Program-made: the position numbers and the translations under genes | Shown: piece after piece, positions 1 to 8,735 of the stretch | Layout of the letters: every line of letters begins with the position of its first letter | Position numbering within the stretch: the stretch's first letter is position 1 | Assembly (NCBI RefSeq): GCF_025143365.1 | Contig: NZ_JALXPE010000043.1 | Span: 1 to 35,294, forward strand | DNA: 35,294 nucleotides | Direction: 5' to 3' | Origin: Microbacterium sp. p3-SID336 | GTDB taxonomy: Bacteria > Actinomycetota > Actinomycetes > Actinomycetales > Microbacteriaceae | The notes under the pieces: generated by a model | What the model was told of the DNA's origin: nothing | The model's database searches: none | The model's input: the letters and a program-made list of their open reading frames with translations, nothing else

Positions 1-129
1 GCCATGGGGCACGCGAGCTAGGCCATCACAGACAAGGTCTATGCGCACGTCCGGCAACGCGACTTCAGCGCCCACCGCGTGGCGTTCTCGGCTCACATCT
101 CAGCTGCAAGTGCAACGATTGCCTCTGTG
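1..129 (+). pseudogene. Tyrosine recombinase (integrase) C-terminal remnant with in-frame stop
   Basis: Frame 1 from the window edge reads AMGHAS, then a TAG stop at 19-21, then AITDKVYAHVRQRDF. This matches the C-terminal box of tyrosine recombinases: the GH of the catalytic set, then about ten residues on the nucleophile tyrosine followed by AHV. The TAG sits inside the box and would remove the nucleophile, so the gene is probably dead. Its upstream part lies outside the window. The natural C-terminus is unclear because the frame stays open far past where a recombinase would end, antisense to the ORF at 100-435; the right boundary is therefore approximate. The nearby tRNA-Pro gene, whose 3' end faces this remnant, is a typical integration target. 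The family call rests on one short motif. Confidence 0.5.
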
Positions 130-435
130 GTCGCTATCGGCGTCCAAGTAGTAGAAGCGGCCCTCTTGCCCATACCGATTCAACGCCGCCACGAGCGGGG
201 GCCAAACAGGATCGTTCTCCACTGCGGCAAGCGCCTCATCCACCCAGTAGCGGTGGGTTGCCCGTCCGACATTGTCTCTGATCGCCTCTCGCAACAGCGC
301 CTCCATCTTGACGATGTTGTGGCGATACTCGTTCTTGAGCACGTTCAGAGGCAACCAAGCCCGACTCTCCGCGATGTGGTTGAGGCCCAGGCCGAGCTTC
401 AGCATCTTCTCGACACCAATGGAGAGCATCGTCAT
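100..435 (-). CDS. Hypothetical protein, 111 aa, lower-GC accessory ORF
   Basis: I do not recognise this protein. It starts at an ATG and has only a weak upstream AAGG as a possible ribosome site. The product is soluble-looking and helical, with an N-terminal half rich in Leu, Lys and Glu, a WPPLVAALNRYG segment and a His/Arg/Cys tail. Its base composition is clearly less GC-rich than the core genes to the right, as expected of acquired DNA. It lies between a broken integrase and the tRNA-Pro terminator, so it is probably cargo of a decayed integrated element. The ORF could also be a fragment of a longer gene, because the open frame extends upstream of the chosen ATG. Confidence 0.4.
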   Translation of the reverse strand: MTMLSIGVEKMLKLGLGLNHIAESRAWLPLNVLKNEYRHNIVKMEALLREAIRDNVGRATHRYWVDEALAAVENDPVWPPLVAALNRYGQEGRFYYLDADSDHRGNRCTCS

Positions 436-496
436 GGCAGAGCCTTGTGGATGGCGCGTGCCCTTTACGTGCCCTCCGCGATCCCGGACATGCAGA

Positions 497-528
497 AGGG
501 CCGGAAACTCTTGCGAGATTCCGGCCCT
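497..528 (-). terminator. Terminator of tRNA-Pro
   Basis: Perfect 10-bp inverted repeat, AGGGCCGGAA at 497-506 and TTCCGGCCCT at 519-528, with a 12-nt loop. It lies just 3' of the tRNA-Pro gene on the minus strand and is followed on that strand by TTCTGC, a weak T-run. Confidence 0.65.
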
Positions 529-531
529 AAA

Positions 532-608
<77 letters not shown>

Positions 609-640
609 TTGTTCTGCACTCTCGCGCAGGCAACTCCCCT

Positions 641-646
641 ATCTTA
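641..646 (-). promoter_or_regulatory. Probable -10 element of tRNA-Pro
   Basis: TAAGAT on the minus strand, placing a start about 26 nt before the mature tRNA 5' end. No good -35 match lies 17 nt upstream, so the call rests on the -10 and its position. Confidence 0.4.
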
Positions 647-703
647 GCCGCACTGCAGGCCCTCTCGCGAACCGAGGCGTTGCGGGGTGTCGGAACCACC
701 GCG

Positions 704-709
704 TACCGT
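704..709 (+). promoter_or_regulatory. Putative -10 of a leaderless acetyltransferase transcript
   Basis: TACCGT followed by 7 nt and then the ATG at 717. No Shine-Dalgarno sequence precedes that ATG. The spacing would start the transcript at or next to the start codon. Confidence 0.4.
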
Positions 710-716
710 CGCGGTC

Positions 717-1325
717 ATGCCTACGATCACGACCGAGCCGGCCACCCCCGAGCGCTGGGACGACGTGCAGCGCGCCCTCACCGGAGGCGGAGACGGCGCG
801 AGCTGTCAGTGCATCTGGCCGATGCTGCCGAGCAAGGACTGGACCCGGACCACCACACCGCAGCGCACCGAGATGTTCCGCGCCGAGATCGACCAGGGTC
901 CCCCTCCCGGTCTTGTCGCGTACGTCGACGGTGAGGCGGCGGGCTGGATCCGCATCGGGCCGCGCACGCACCAGGCCCGCCTGCCCCGGACCCGCATGAT
1001 CGCCGCCGCCTCCACAGAGCCGTTCGACGACGCGTCCGTATGGGCGGTGAGCTGTTTCGTCGTGCGACGGGAGCACCGGGGCACCGGGCTCAACGCCGTC
1101 CTGCTGCGCGCCGCGGTCGAGTATGCCGCGCAGTCCGGGGCGCGACTCATCGAGGGGTACCCGGTCGACACCCGCGGCGAGAAGCAGCGCGCCAATGACC
1201 TGTACCACGGCACACTCGGCACCTTCCTCGGCGCGGGCTTCACGGAGAACGCGGTCATGAAGCCGGGGAGAGTCCTGGTGTCCCTCGACCTCGCGGGCGA
1301 CCGAGCCGCTAGCGTGAAGGCATGA
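717..1325 (+). CDS. GNAT family N-acetyltransferase
   Basis: A 202-aa protein of the GCN5-related acetyltransferase family, which moves an acetyl group from acetyl-CoA to an amine; the substrate is not predictable. The acetyl-CoA binding signature is in the second half: CFVVRREHRGTGLNAVLLR, a beta-strand followed by the RxxGxG pyrophosphate loop and helix. A later YHGTLGTFLGAGF segment fits the family's C-terminal strand and helix. The ATG at 717 is preferred over the GTG at 687 because conserved-looking sequence begins there and a TANNNT box lies 7 nt before it. The stop overlaps the next start (ATGA), so the two are probably co-translated. The early SCQCIWPM segment is a group-specific feature of unknown role. 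Confidence 0.8.
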   Translation: MPTITTEPATPERWDDVQRALTGGGDGASCQCIWPMLPSKDWTRTTTPQRTEMFRAEIDQGPPPGLVAYVDGEAAGWIRIGPRTHQARLPRTRMIAAASTEPFDDASVWAVSCFVVRREHRGTGLNAVLLRAAVEYAAQSGARLIEGYPVDTRGEKQRANDLYHGTLGTFLGAGFTENAVMKPGRVLVSLDLAGDRAASVKA

Positions 1326-1777
1326 GTGACGCTCCCCCTCTGCTGCACGACCCCGAGTTCGGCGACCTCCGCCGCGCCACGTCCGAGCTCACCGACGGCT
1401 CCGTTCTGACGCACGACTGGTTCGTCGGCACCCGCGAGGTCGACGGCACCGAGGTGGAGCTGATGCTGGAGGGCACGACCCCCGCCGAGGTCGAGCCGCT
1501 GCTGCCCCGGCTCCGCTCCACCCTGACCCACCTGGATGCCCTGCGCCGCACCGCCTCCGACGCCGTGGTCACACGGTTCAGCACGGGCGAACCCGAGCCG
1601 CACGAACTCGACGAGGCCGCGGGCGACCTGCAGCTGGAGACCGTCGAGGTCGCGGCGGACGGCACGGTCGTGCTGCACCTGGTCGACTCCTGCGGCGCTC
1701 ACTTCCCCGAGGGGTACTGGCCCGCCGTGCACCTCGGCCCGGACGACACCGTGGTCGACGTGACCATCGAATCCTGA
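1322..1777 (+). CDS. Conserved-looking hypothetical protein, 151 aa
   Basis: An acidic soluble protein with no signal peptide or membrane span. The C-terminal part, with DGTVVLHLVDSCGAHFPEGYW followed by a DGxxxDV-type strand, recalls DUF2004-like proteins, but that assignment is from memory and tentative. No catalytic motif is evident. The start ATG overlaps the stop of the acetyltransferase by 4 nt, and the lysoplasmalogenase gene follows after 17 nt, so it lies in the middle of a short operon. TAGCGT also lies 6 nt before the ATG, so an internal leaderless start is possible. Confidence 0.75.
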   Translation: MSDAPPLLHDPEFGDLRRATSELTDGSVLTHDWFVGTREVDGTEVELMLEGTTPAEVEPLLPRLRSTLTHLDALRRTASDAVVTRFSTGEPEPHELDEAAGDLQLETVEVAADGTVVLHLVDSCGAHFPEGYWPAVHLGPDDTVVDVTIES

Positions 1778-1794
1778 GTCGGCGGACACCGCTC

Positions 1795-2490
1795 GTGCAG
1801 CCCGACTCCTCCCTCTCCGCCCCGACCCGGCAGCGCGCCGGGATCGCCCCTGTGGTGTGGGCGTTCCTGCCGTACGCGGCGGTGTCGCTGCTGCACGTGG
1901 TGCTGTTGGCCATGCAGCATCCGCTCGCCGGTCCGACCAAACTGCTGCTGATGCCGCTGCTGGCGCTCCCGGTGCTGGTCTCCGCGCGGCGTCTCACCAC
2001 CGCTCCCCTGCTGCTGCTCCTCGCCGCACTGCTCTTCTCCTCGCTGGGCGATGGCGCCGGCGCGTTCTTTCCCGCGGGGCCCGAGCTGCCGCTCATGCTC
2101 GCGTTCTTCGGGCTCGCCCACCTCGCCTACATCGCCCTCTTCGCGCGCCACCTCGCACGTCGGCGCTTCCCCTGGTGGACGCTGGTCTACGCTGCGTGGT
2201 GGGTCGCGATGATCCTCGTCCTCGGCCCGCACACCGGCGCGCTGCTCCTCGCCGTCGCCGCCTACGGACTGGTGCTCGGCGGCACAGCCACGTTCGCCGC
2301 CCGCTGCCATCCGCTGGTGGCCGTCGGCGGTGCGTTCTTCCTGGCGAGCGACACCATCCTCGCCTTCCGGCTGTTCCTCCCGGACGCGCTCCCCGCCTGG
2401 AGCAGTCCCGCCGTCATGGCGACCTACACGCTCGGACAGGGGCTCATCGTGGCCGGAGCCCTCGTGACGCTGCGCCGGAAGAAGGCGTGA
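1795..2490 (+). CDS. Lysoplasmalogenase, YhhN/TMEM86 family
   Basis: A 231-aa integral membrane protein with about eight hydrophobic segments from residue 20 to the C-terminus, the layout of the YhhN/TMEM86 family. Characterised members hydrolyse the vinyl-ether bond of lysoplasmalogens; many bacterial members are untested. Supporting motifs are the FSSLGDGAGAF segment, with an acidic residue inside a membrane span, and FFLASDTILAF near the C-terminus, both typical acidic positions of the family. The start is a GTG with no strong ribosome site. The TGA overlaps the next gene's ATG by 1 nt, which links it to the S4 protein by translational coupling. Confidence 0.8.
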   Translation: MQPDSSLSAPTRQRAGIAPVVWAFLPYAAVSLLHVVLLAMQHPLAGPTKLLLMPLLALPVLVSARRLTTAPLLLLLAALLFSSLGDGAGAFFPAGPELPLMLAFFGLAHLAYIALFARHLARRRFPWWTLVYAAWWVAMILVLGPHTGALLLAVAAYGLVLGGTATFAARCHPLVAVGGAFFLASDTILAFRLFLPDALPAWSSPAVMATYTLGQGLIVAGALVTLRRKKA

Positions 2491-2867
2491 TGGCGGGCAC
2501 GGTGCGGGTGGACAGCTGGCTGTGGGCAGTGCGCGTGTACAAGACCCGCTCGGCCGCGACGACGGCATGCCGCGCGGGGCATATCCGCGTGAACGGCGAC
2601 AAGGCCAAGGCGGCGCAGGCGGTGCGGGTGGGCGACGAGCTGCGCATCCGCATCGCCGGCTTCGACCGGATCCTCATCGTGCGACAGCTGCTCGTCAAGC
2701 GCGTCGGTGCCCCGCTCGCCGCCCTCGCCTACGAGGACAGGACCCCGGAGCGGGAACCACAGGCCGCCCTCGCGGTGCGGGACCGCGGTGCCGGGCGGCC
2801 CACCAAGCGCGAACGCCGGGACATCGACCGACTGCGCGGCCGCGGAGAGCACACCGACGACGACTGA
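2490..2867 (+). CDS. S4 domain RNA-binding protein, Hsp15-like
   Basis: A 125-aa basic protein. An S4 RNA-binding domain fills about residues 5-65: VDSWLWAVRVYKTRSAA, then the conserved GHIRVNGDKAKAA turn and VRVGDEL. The tail is Arg/Lys-rich, with RPTKRERRDIDRLRG near the end. Length and layout match Hsp15/HslR-type proteins, which in Escherichia coli bind 50S subunits carrying stalled peptidyl-tRNA; the related RqcP acts in ribosome quality control. Which role applies here is unknown. The start overlaps the upstream stop (TGATG). It ends the plus-strand run and converges on the Nudix-PIN gene 106 nt away; I see no clear terminator in that gap. Confidence 0.85.
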   Translation: MAGTVRVDSWLWAVRVYKTRSAATTACRAGHIRVNGDKAKAAQAVRVGDELRIRIAGFDRILIVRQLLVKRVGAPLAALAYEDRTPEREPQAALAVRDRGAGRPTKRERRDIDRLRGRGEHTDDD

Positions 2868-2973
2868 ACCGTCCGCCCCACGTCAGAGCGGGGTGACAAG
2901 CCACGTCGGCACGCGTCGGCGAAACACATGCTCGCGGACCACCGGCCGGCGCCCCTGGGACTGAACCGCTCCG

Positions 2974-3906
2974 TCAGGCGTCGAGGAGTCGCGTGAGCCA
3001 GCCGCTCGACCGCACCTGGGCAGCGCCGGCGGCCTCGACGCGCGTGCGCAGCTCCCGATCACTCGTGACCGCGAGCACGGGCTGCCCGGCGGCGACACGG
3101 CGCTCGACCTCGGCGACGATCGCGTCGTCGCCCGCAGCATCCGCTCGCACCACGGTCAGAACGGGGTCGGCCACACCTGCCTCCGTGAGCACGGGCTCCG
3201 CCTCCGTCGCGATGCCGCGCGCCTGACCCTCCACCACGAGTGACACGTCGGGGAACCAGAGGTCCCCGGCGAGGCCGAACTCGGACGCGGGCACGGCCAG
3301 GCCCGCGAGGCGATCGCGGAGTCGCGCGGCGGCCCCCGCACGGTCCTTCCACCAGCCGTCGGGCACCGAGCCCACCACGTTCGCCGCGTCGACCACCACC
3401 GCAGGGTGCGCGTCGAGCTGCGACCGCAGCACCGGCCAGGCCGCCCCGAAGCCGGGGTGCAGCGGCAGATCCTCGACCTCCGCGACGGGGATCCAGGCGA
3501 GCGCGACGCTCTCCGGGTCGCTGATCACCGGGTCGAACGCCTCGTGCACCTCGGCCACGACGGTCGTGTACGACCAGACGCCGAGGTCGAGCACGCTCGT
3601 GAAACGCGGACGCACCGCGCCGTCAGGCACACCCGCCTCCTCCTGGGCCTCGCGCACCGCGCCGACGATTGCGGCCTCGCCCTCGTGCAGCGCTCCCCCG
3701 GGCAGGCCCCACGTGCCCCCGAAGTGACTCCACGAGACGCGGTGCTGCAGGAGGATGCCGCGCGCGGGGTCGACGGCGAGCAGCCCGGCCGCGCCGAAGC
3801 GACCCCAGTACCGTTCGCCGGACTCGGCGACCACCCAGGCGTCGCCCGGGTCGCGCGGGCCGGAGGGGCGACGCGGTTCACCGGGAGCAGGGGGTACGAC
3901 TGTCAC
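2974..3906 (-). CDS. Nudix hydrolase fused to a NYN/PIN-like nuclease domain
   Basis: A 310-aa two-domain protein. Residues 24-160 form a Nudix fold with a complete Nudix box at 71-93 (G71, E77, R85, E86, E89, E90, G92), so pyrophosphohydrolase activity on a nucleoside-diphosphate-linked substrate is expected. Residues 168-308 resemble a NYN/PIN (YacP-like) nuclease: VVVDAANVVGS supplies Asp173 and Asn176, GDDAI supplies Asp260/261, and TSDRELR supplies Asp283. Together these resemble the acidic metal-binding set of PIN-type RNases. The start is a GTG. It is the last gene of the long minus-strand run, 59 nt after der. Both active sites look intact. The domain call for the C-terminus is from motif recognition only. 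Confidence 0.8.
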   Translation of the reverse strand: MTVVPPAPGEPRRPSGPRDPGDAWVVAESGERYWGRFGAAGLLAVDPARGILLQHRVSWSHFGGTWGLPGGALHEGEAAIVGAVREAQEEAGVPDGAVRPRFTSVLDLGVWSYTTVVAEVHEAFDPVISDPESVALAWIPVAEVEDLPLHPGFGAAWPVLRSQLDAHPAVVVDAANVVGSVPDGWWKDRAGAAARLRDRLAGLAVPASEFGLAGDLWFPDVSLVVEGQARGIATEAEPVLTEAGVADPVLTVVRADAAGDDAIVAEVERRVAAGQPVLAVTSDRELRTRVEAAGAAQVRSSGWLTRLLDA

Positions 3907-3965
3907 CCCTTCAGCTTTTCACAGCATCCGGGTTGCGGCGCCATCCGGCGACACACGGGAACGCC

Positions 3966-5486
3966 TCAGCGCTGGCGACGCTCGCGCACCCGCATGTTGA
4001 TGACGATCGGCGTCCCCTCGAACGGGTACAGCTCGCGCAGCCGCCGCTGGATGAACCGGCGGTAGCCCGGGTCGAGGAAGCCGGTCGTGAACAGGACGAA
4101 CGTCGGCGGGCGCGTCGACGCCTGCGTGCCGAACAGGATGCGCGGCTGCTTGCCCCCGCGCAGCGGGTGCGGGTGCTCGGCGACGAGCTCGGCGAGGAAG
4201 GCGTTGAACTTGCCCGTCGGGATGCGACGGTCCCAGTTCTCCAGCGCCGTCTCCAGCGCCGGCACGAGCTTGTCGAGGTGTCGTCCCGTCTTGGCGGAGA
4301 TGTTCACGCGCGGCGCCCAGGCCACGTGCGCCAGATCCTGCTCGATCTCCCGCTCCAGATACCGGCGGCGGTCGGCGTTCTCCAGGTCGTCGTCGTTCAG
4401 ACGGTCCCACTTGTTGAACGCGAGCACGAGCGCACGGCCCGACTCCAGCACGAGGTCGATGATGCGCACGTCCTGCTCGCTGATGGACTCCGAGACGTCG
4501 AGCACGACGACCGCGACCTCCGCCTTCTCCAGGGCCGCCGACGTCCGCAGCGAGGCGTAGAAGTCCGCACCCTGCGCCATGTGCACGCGACGACGGATGC
4601 CGGCGGTGTCGACGAGGCGCCACATCTTGCCGCCGAGCTCCACGACCTCGTCCACCGGGTCGCGGGTGGTGCCGGCGAGGTCGTTCACGACGACCCGCTC
4701 TTCGCCCGCTGCCTTGTTCAGCAGCGACGACTTGCCCACGTTCGGGCGCCCGAGGATGGCGACACGACGCGGACCGCCGATCTCCTGCTTCGCGACGGCC
4801 GAGATCTCCGGGAGCTTCGTCAGCACCGCGTCCAGCAGGTCCGCGACGCCACGGCCGTGGATGGCGGAGACCGGGTGCGGCTCGCCGAGACCGAGGTTCC
4901 ACAGCGCCGCGGCCTCCGGCTCCTGGCGGGCGTCGTCGATCTTGTTCGCCACGAGGAACACGGGCTTGCCGCTCTTGCGCAGCAGCTTCACGACGTGCTC
5001 GTCGGTCGAGGTCGCGCCGACCATGGCGTCGACCACGAACAGCACCACGTCGGACAGGTCGATCGCGACCTCGGCCTGCGCGGCGACGGAACGGTCGATG
5101 CCCCGCGCGTCGGGCTCCCACCCGCCGGTGTCGACGACCGTGAAGCGGCGATCGTTCCACTCCGCCTTGTACGTGACACGGTCGCGGGTCACGCCGGGAG
5201 TGTCCTCGACCACGGCCTCGCGGCGGCCGAGGATGCGGTTCACGAGCGCGGACTTGCCCACGTTCGGCCGGCCGACGATCGCCACCACCGGCAGCGCGGG
5301 CAGGAACTCGATGCCGTCCTCGCCCAGGGCGACGCCCGCGAGCAGCGCCGCATCCTCGTCATCCAGTTCGTAGTCGGCGAGGCCGGCGCGCAGGGTCTCC
5401 GCCCGCTGCTCGGCGAGGTGTTCGTCGATCTGCTCGAGCTTCTCGGCGAGCTGGTCGGGACCGCCTTCGTATTCGTCGTCAGCCAC
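3966..5486 (-). CDS. der: Ribosome biogenesis GTPase Der (EngA)
   Basis: A 506-aa double-Era GTPase needed for late 50S subunit assembly. Two G domains are visible: the first G1 loop GRPNVGKS is at residues 72-79, with [13 protein letters not shown] and NKID following; the second GRPNVGKS, in the second half of the protein, is followed by [14 protein letters not shown] and NKWD. A KH-like domain with [10 protein letters not shown] and [20 protein letters not shown] closes the protein. An acidic, coiled-coil-like extension of about 65 residues precedes the first G domain, which makes the protein longer than E. coli Der. The start overlaps the cmk stop by 8 nt. Confidence 0.97.
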   Translation of the reverse strand: MADDEYEGGPDQLAEKLEQIDEHLAEQRAETLRAGLADYELDDEDAALLAGVALGEDGIEFLPALPVVAIVGRPNVGKSALVNRILGRREAVVEDTPGVTRDRVTYKAEWNDRRFTVVDTGGWEPDARGIDRSVAAQAEVAIDLSDVVLFVVDAMVGATSTDEHVVKLLRKSGKPVFLVANKIDDARQEPEAAALWNLGLGEPHPVSAIHGRGVADLLDAVLTKLPEISAVAKQEIGGPRRVAILGRPNVGKSSLLNKAAGEERVVVNDLAGTTRDPVDEVVELGGKMWRLVDTAGIRRRVHMAQGADFYASLRTSAALEKAEVAVVVLDVSESISEQDVRIIDLVLESGRALVLAFNKWDRLNDDDLENADRRRYLEREIEQDLAHVAWAPRVNISAKTGRHLDKLVPALETALENWDRRIPTGKFNAFLAELVAEHPHPLRGGKQPRILFGTQASTRPPTFVLFTTGFLDPGYRRFIQRRLRELYPFEGTPIVINMRVRERRQR

Positions 5487-6171
5487 GGTGTGCTCCTCGG
5501 AGTCGTTCGATCACCGTGAGGACGGCGTCGATGGTCTGGGGGAAATCGAGTTCCGTCGAGTCGACGACCTCGACGCCCTTTGCGGCGTTGAGGAAGTCGA
5601 CGACGGCACTGTCGGAGGCGTCGCGCTTGTGCAGAGCGGCGGCCACCGCATCCGCGTTCTCGGCCGCGAGCTCGCCGGCGCGACGCGCGGCACGGACCGC
5701 GGGCGCAGCGGTGAGCAGGATGCGCACCGGGGCGTCGGGTGCCACGACCGTCGTGATGTCGCGGCCCTCGACCACCACGGCCGGGTACGGGGCCTCGGCG
5801 ACCAGCGCCCGGAACAGCTCGTTCACCTGCGCGCGGACCTCGGGCACGCGGGCGACACCGCTCACGGCACCGGAGATCCGCGGCTCGCGGATCGCCTCGG
5901 TCACGTCGAATTCGCCGACCCGCACGGTGCGGTCGTCCGGGTCGAGCCCGAGCCGCACAGGGAAGTCGGCGGCGGCTGCACGCACGGCCGCGGCGTCGTC
6001 GGTGTCCGCGCCCTGCGCCAGCACATGCCAGGCGAGCGCACGATAGGCGGATCCGGTGTCGAGGTAGCCGTAGCCGAGTCGCCGTGCGACGGCCTTGGAC
6101 ACACTCGACTTGCCCGATCCGGCGGGCCCGTCGATCGCGATGAACTTCGTGGCGGTGGAGGTCTCAGTCAT
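5479..6171 (-). CDS. cmk: Cytidylate kinase
   Basis: A 230-aa kinase converting CMP or dCMP to the diphosphate with ATP. The P-loop GPAGSGKSS is at the N-terminus, followed by the [20 protein letters not shown]-binding region. EGRDITTVV is the conserved GRD motif, and the lid/RR region is AARRAGEL. The length fits the bacterial family. The ATG at 6171 is chosen because it begins a conserved N-terminus and lies 8 nt inside the end of tyrA; the open frame runs further upstream only as a shadow of tyrA. The stop overlaps the der start by 8 nt, a cmk-der pairing common in Actinobacteria. Confidence 0.96.
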   Translation of the reverse strand: MTETSTATKFIAIDGPAGSGKSSVSKAVARRLGYGYLDTGSAYRALAWHVLAQGADTDDAAAVRAAAADFPVRLGLDPDDRTVRVGEFDVTEAIREPRISGAVSGVARVPEVRAQVNELFRALVAEAPYPAVVVEGRDITTVVAPDAPVRILLTAAPAVRAARRAGELAAENADAVAAALHKRDASDSAVVDFLNAAKGVEVVDSTELDFPQTIDAVLTVIERLRGAHRG

Positions 6172-7297
6172 TGGTGTTCCCTGCGATGCGCCAGCCGCGT
6201 TCCTGGAGCCCGGTGATCGCGCCGTGCAGCGCCGCGGGGTCGACACTGATCTCGGCGAGGCCGAACTGCGCGCCGGGCGAGTGCTCCAGCCGCAGGTCCT
6301 CGACGTTGACGCCGAGCTCGCCGAGCTCGCCGAACAGGCGGCCGAGCTGGCCGGCTGTGTCGTCGACCATGACGACGAGGGTCTCGAACCGGCGGTTCTG
6401 GCCGTGCTTGCCCGGCAGCCGCTCGACGCCGTCGTTGCCCTGACGGATGGTCTCGGCCAGGACTCGGCGGGCGCCGGGAGCCCCGGGCTCGCGGAGTGCC
6501 GCGGCGACCTCGCCGAGGTCGGCGGCCAGAGCCTCCAAGATCTCGACCACGGGGCCGGCGTTCGCATCGAGGATCTGCACCCACAGCTCGGGGGCGGATG
6601 CGGCGATGCGCGTCGTGTCGCGCACACCCTGTCCCGCCAGGCGCAGCGAGCCCTCCTCCGCCACGGCGAGCCGTGCGGCCAGCAGACTCGCGACGACCTG
6701 CGGCACATGCGAGGTCAGCGCCACGGACCGGTCGTGCTCCTCGGGCGTCATCTCCAGCGGCATGGCGCCCACGTCCAGTGCCAGAGCCTCGACCAGCGCG
6801 AGATCCGCAGCCGTGGTGTCGGCATCGCGGCAGACGACCCAGGGGCGTCCGATGAACAGGTCGGCGCGGGCGGAGATGGCGCCGCCGCGCTCTCTCCCGG
6901 CGAGCGGGTGCGAGCCGATGTAGCGCGTCAGGTCCACGCCGCGCTCGCGCAGCGCACGGAACGGCTCCAGCTTCACGCTGGCGACGTCGGTGACGACAGC
7001 TCCCGGGTAGCGCTCCAGCTCCGCCTGGATCACGTCGGCCGTGACATCCGGCGGCACGGCGACCACGATCAGGACCGGCGCGTCGTCGTCGGCGGGGAGG
7101 CGGCCGGCGCCGTAGTCGACGGCCAGACGCAGCTGTGCGGGCGAGGCGTCCTCGAGGACGACGTCGATGCCCTTCGCGCGCAGGGCGTGGCCCACGCTCG
7201 CCCCGAGCAGCCCGGCGCCGACGATGCGCACGGTGCCGGACAGACGCGGCGCCACGGCACCCGTCTTCCGCGCCGCGGGCGCACTCGTCTCGGTCAT
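6164..7297 (-). CDS. tyrA: Prephenate dehydrogenase with C-terminal ACT domain
   Basis: A 377-aa enzyme of tyrosine synthesis that oxidatively decarboxylates prephenate to 4-hydroxyphenylpyruvate. An N-terminal Rossmann fold ([17 protein letters not shown]) binds the dinucleotide. TDVASVK and [12 protein letters not shown] carry the catalytic His and substrate-binding residues. [12 protein letters not shown] belongs to the helical dimerisation domain. Residues from about 300 on ([19 protein letters not shown]) form an ACT domain, suggesting feedback control by an amino acid, probably tyrosine. It is wedged between rluB (4-nt overlap) and cmk (8-nt overlap). Whether it prefers NAD or NADP cannot be read here. 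Confidence 0.92.
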   Translation of the reverse strand: MTETSAPAARKTGAVAPRLSGTVRIVGAGLLGASVGHALRAKGIDVVLEDASPAQLRLAVDYGAGRLPADDDAPVLIVVAVPPDVTADVIQAELERYPGAVVTDVASVKLEPFRALRERGVDLTRYIGSHPLAGRERGGAISARADLFIGRPWVVCRDADTTAADLALVEALALDVGAMPLEMTPEEHDRSVALTSHVPQVVASLLAARLAVAEEGSLRLAGQGVRDTTRIAASAPELWVQILDANAGPVVEILEALAADLGEVAAALREPGAPGARRVLAETIRQGNDGVERLPGKHGQNRRFETLVVMVDDTAGQLGRLFGELGELGVNVEDLRLEHSPGAQFGLAEISVDPAALHGAITGLQERGWRIAGNTND

Positions 7298-8091
7298 TCG
7301 CTCTCCTGCTCGCCTGGCGCCTCGGCGACACCGGATTCACGGCGCGCCAGAGTGAGCAGCGCACCGAGTTCGATTTTACTCAGTTCCCGCGTCCGCCCCG
7401 CCGGGAGGGTTCCCAGGTGGAGCGGACCGAACTGACGACGCACCAGCTCCGTCACCGGATGCCCGACCGCGGCCATCATGCGACGAACGATGCGGTTGCG
7501 CCCCGAATGCAGGGTGAGCTCCACCAGGCTCGATCCCCGCGAGGTGTCCAGCAGTCGCGCCTTGTCCGCGGCGATCGGCCCGTCCTCCAGCTCGATGCCC
7601 TTGGTGAGCTTCGCGATGGTCTGCGCCGTCACCGTGCCCTCGACCTTTGCGATGTACACCTTCGTCACCCCGAACGACGGGTGCGCCAGCACGTGCGCCA
7701 GCTCGCCGTCGTTCGTGAGGATGAGCAGGCCGCTCGTCTCCGCGTCGAGGCGACCGACGTTGTACAGCCGCTCCTCGTAGTCCTTCGTGAAGCGCCGCAG
7801 GTCGGGGCGGCCGTTCTCGTCACGCATGCTGCTGACCACGCCGGTCGGCTTGTTCAGCATCACGTACCGCTTCGACACGTCCAGCTGCACCGCAGTGCCG
7901 TCCACGTCCACGAGGTCGCGCTCGGGGTCGATGCGCCGCCCCAGCTCCGTCACGACCTGGCCGTTGACGCGGATGCGGCCCTCCACGATGTACTGCTCGA
8001 CCACGCGCCGCGAGGCGACGCCCGCGGCGGCCAGCACCTTCTGCAGGCGCACGCCCTCGGGAGCGGTGGAGTCGTTGTCGTCCCGGCTCAT
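7294..8091 (-). CDS. rluB: 23S rRNA pseudouridine synthase, RluB/RsuA family
   Basis: A 265-aa pseudouridine synthase. Residues 13-60 are an S4 domain (VRLQKVLAAAGVASRRVVEQ, then GRIRVNGQVV). The catalytic domain carries LNKPTGVVSS and the family-II active-site motif GRLDAETSGLLILTNDG, whose Asp is the nucleophile. NRIVRRMMAAVGHPV is the RsuA/RluB/E/F signature. By position in the conserved actinobacterial cluster it most likely modifies 23S rRNA in helix 89, as RluB does; RsuA or RluE specificity cannot be excluded. Start and stop both overlap their neighbours by 4 nt (ATGA), showing tight coupling with scpB and tyrA. Confidence 0.93.
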   Translation of the reverse strand: MSRDDNDSTAPEGVRLQKVLAAAGVASRRVVEQYIVEGRIRVNGQVVTELGRRIDPERDLVDVDGTAVQLDVSKRYVMLNKPTGVVSSMRDENGRPDLRRFTKDYEERLYNVGRLDAETSGLLILTNDGELAHVLAHPSFGVTKVYIAKVEGTVTAQTIAKLTKGIELEDGPIAADKARLLDTSRGSSLVELTLHSGRNRIVRRMMAAVGHPVTELVRRQFGPLHLGTLPAGRTRELSKIELGALLTLARRESGVAEAPGEQESE

Positions 8092-8735
8092 CGCAGGGTC
8101 CCTTCGTCGAAGCCGTCGGCGCCGTCGTCGAGCAGCGGCGAGATCGGAGGCAGCTCGTCCAGCGAGTTGATGCCCAGGTGTTGCAGGAGAGCGTCGGTCG
8201 TGCCGTAGTTGATCGCGCCGGTCTCCGAGTCCGCGAACAGCTCGGTGATCAGCCCCCGCGCGAGGAGCGTGCGCACCACGGAGTCCACGTTGACAGCTCT
8301 GATCGACGCGACCTGACTGCGCGTGACCGGCTGCTTGTACGCGATGACCGCGAGGGTCTCCAGCGCCGCCTGGGACAGCCGTGCCGGAGCCTGGCCGCCC
8401 ACGAACTCTGCCACCACCCCGTCGAGGTCCTCGCGCACGTACAGGCGCCAGCCACCGCCGACCTCCCGCAGCTCGAAGCCGCGACGGGGACCTCTCCCCC
8501 GTCCGTCGTAGTCCTCGACCAGGGTCTCCAGGGTCTGGCGCACGGCGGGCACGGGTGCGCCGACCGCCGCCGCCAGCGCCACCAGGCCGATGGGCTCGTC
8601 CACGATGAAGAGGATCGCCTCCACCCGCTCCGCCAGCGGCAGCTCGGATCCCGCCGCGGTCGCGACGTCGGCATCGCCTTCGAGCGCGGTCAGGTCCTCG
8701 GCCTCGTTGTCGATCGCCGTGCTGTCATCGGTCAT
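8088..8735 (-). CDS. scpB: Segregation and condensation protein B
   Basis: A 215-aa winged-helix protein, the accessory subunit of the SMC-ScpAB condensin that organises and segregates the chromosome. LAERVEAILFIVDEPI begins the first winged helix, and the motif ETLAVIAYKQPVTRSQVASI marks the second, as in all ScpB proteins. The ATG at 8735 is chosen over an upstream in-frame ATG at 8765 because it has a G-rich ribosome site (GGGGGC) at good spacing and reduces the overlap with scpA to 11 nt. No smc gene lies in the window. Confidence 0.94.
   Translation of the reverse strand: MTDDSTAIDNEAEDLTALEGDADVATAAGSELPLAERVEAILFIVDEPIGLVALAAAVGAPVPAVRQTLETLVEDYDGRGRGPRRGFELREVGGGWRLYVREDLDGVVAEFVGGQAPARLSQAALETLAVIAYKQPVTRSQVASIRAVNVDSVVRTLLARGLITELFADSETGAINYGTTDALLQHLGINSLDELPPISPLLDDGADGFDEGTLR

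Noticed and set aside
3669..5519. 616-aa open frame on the plus strand opposite der
   Set aside because: High-GC antisense frame of a well-identified gene; the sequence is Arg/His/Val-rich with no recognisable domain.
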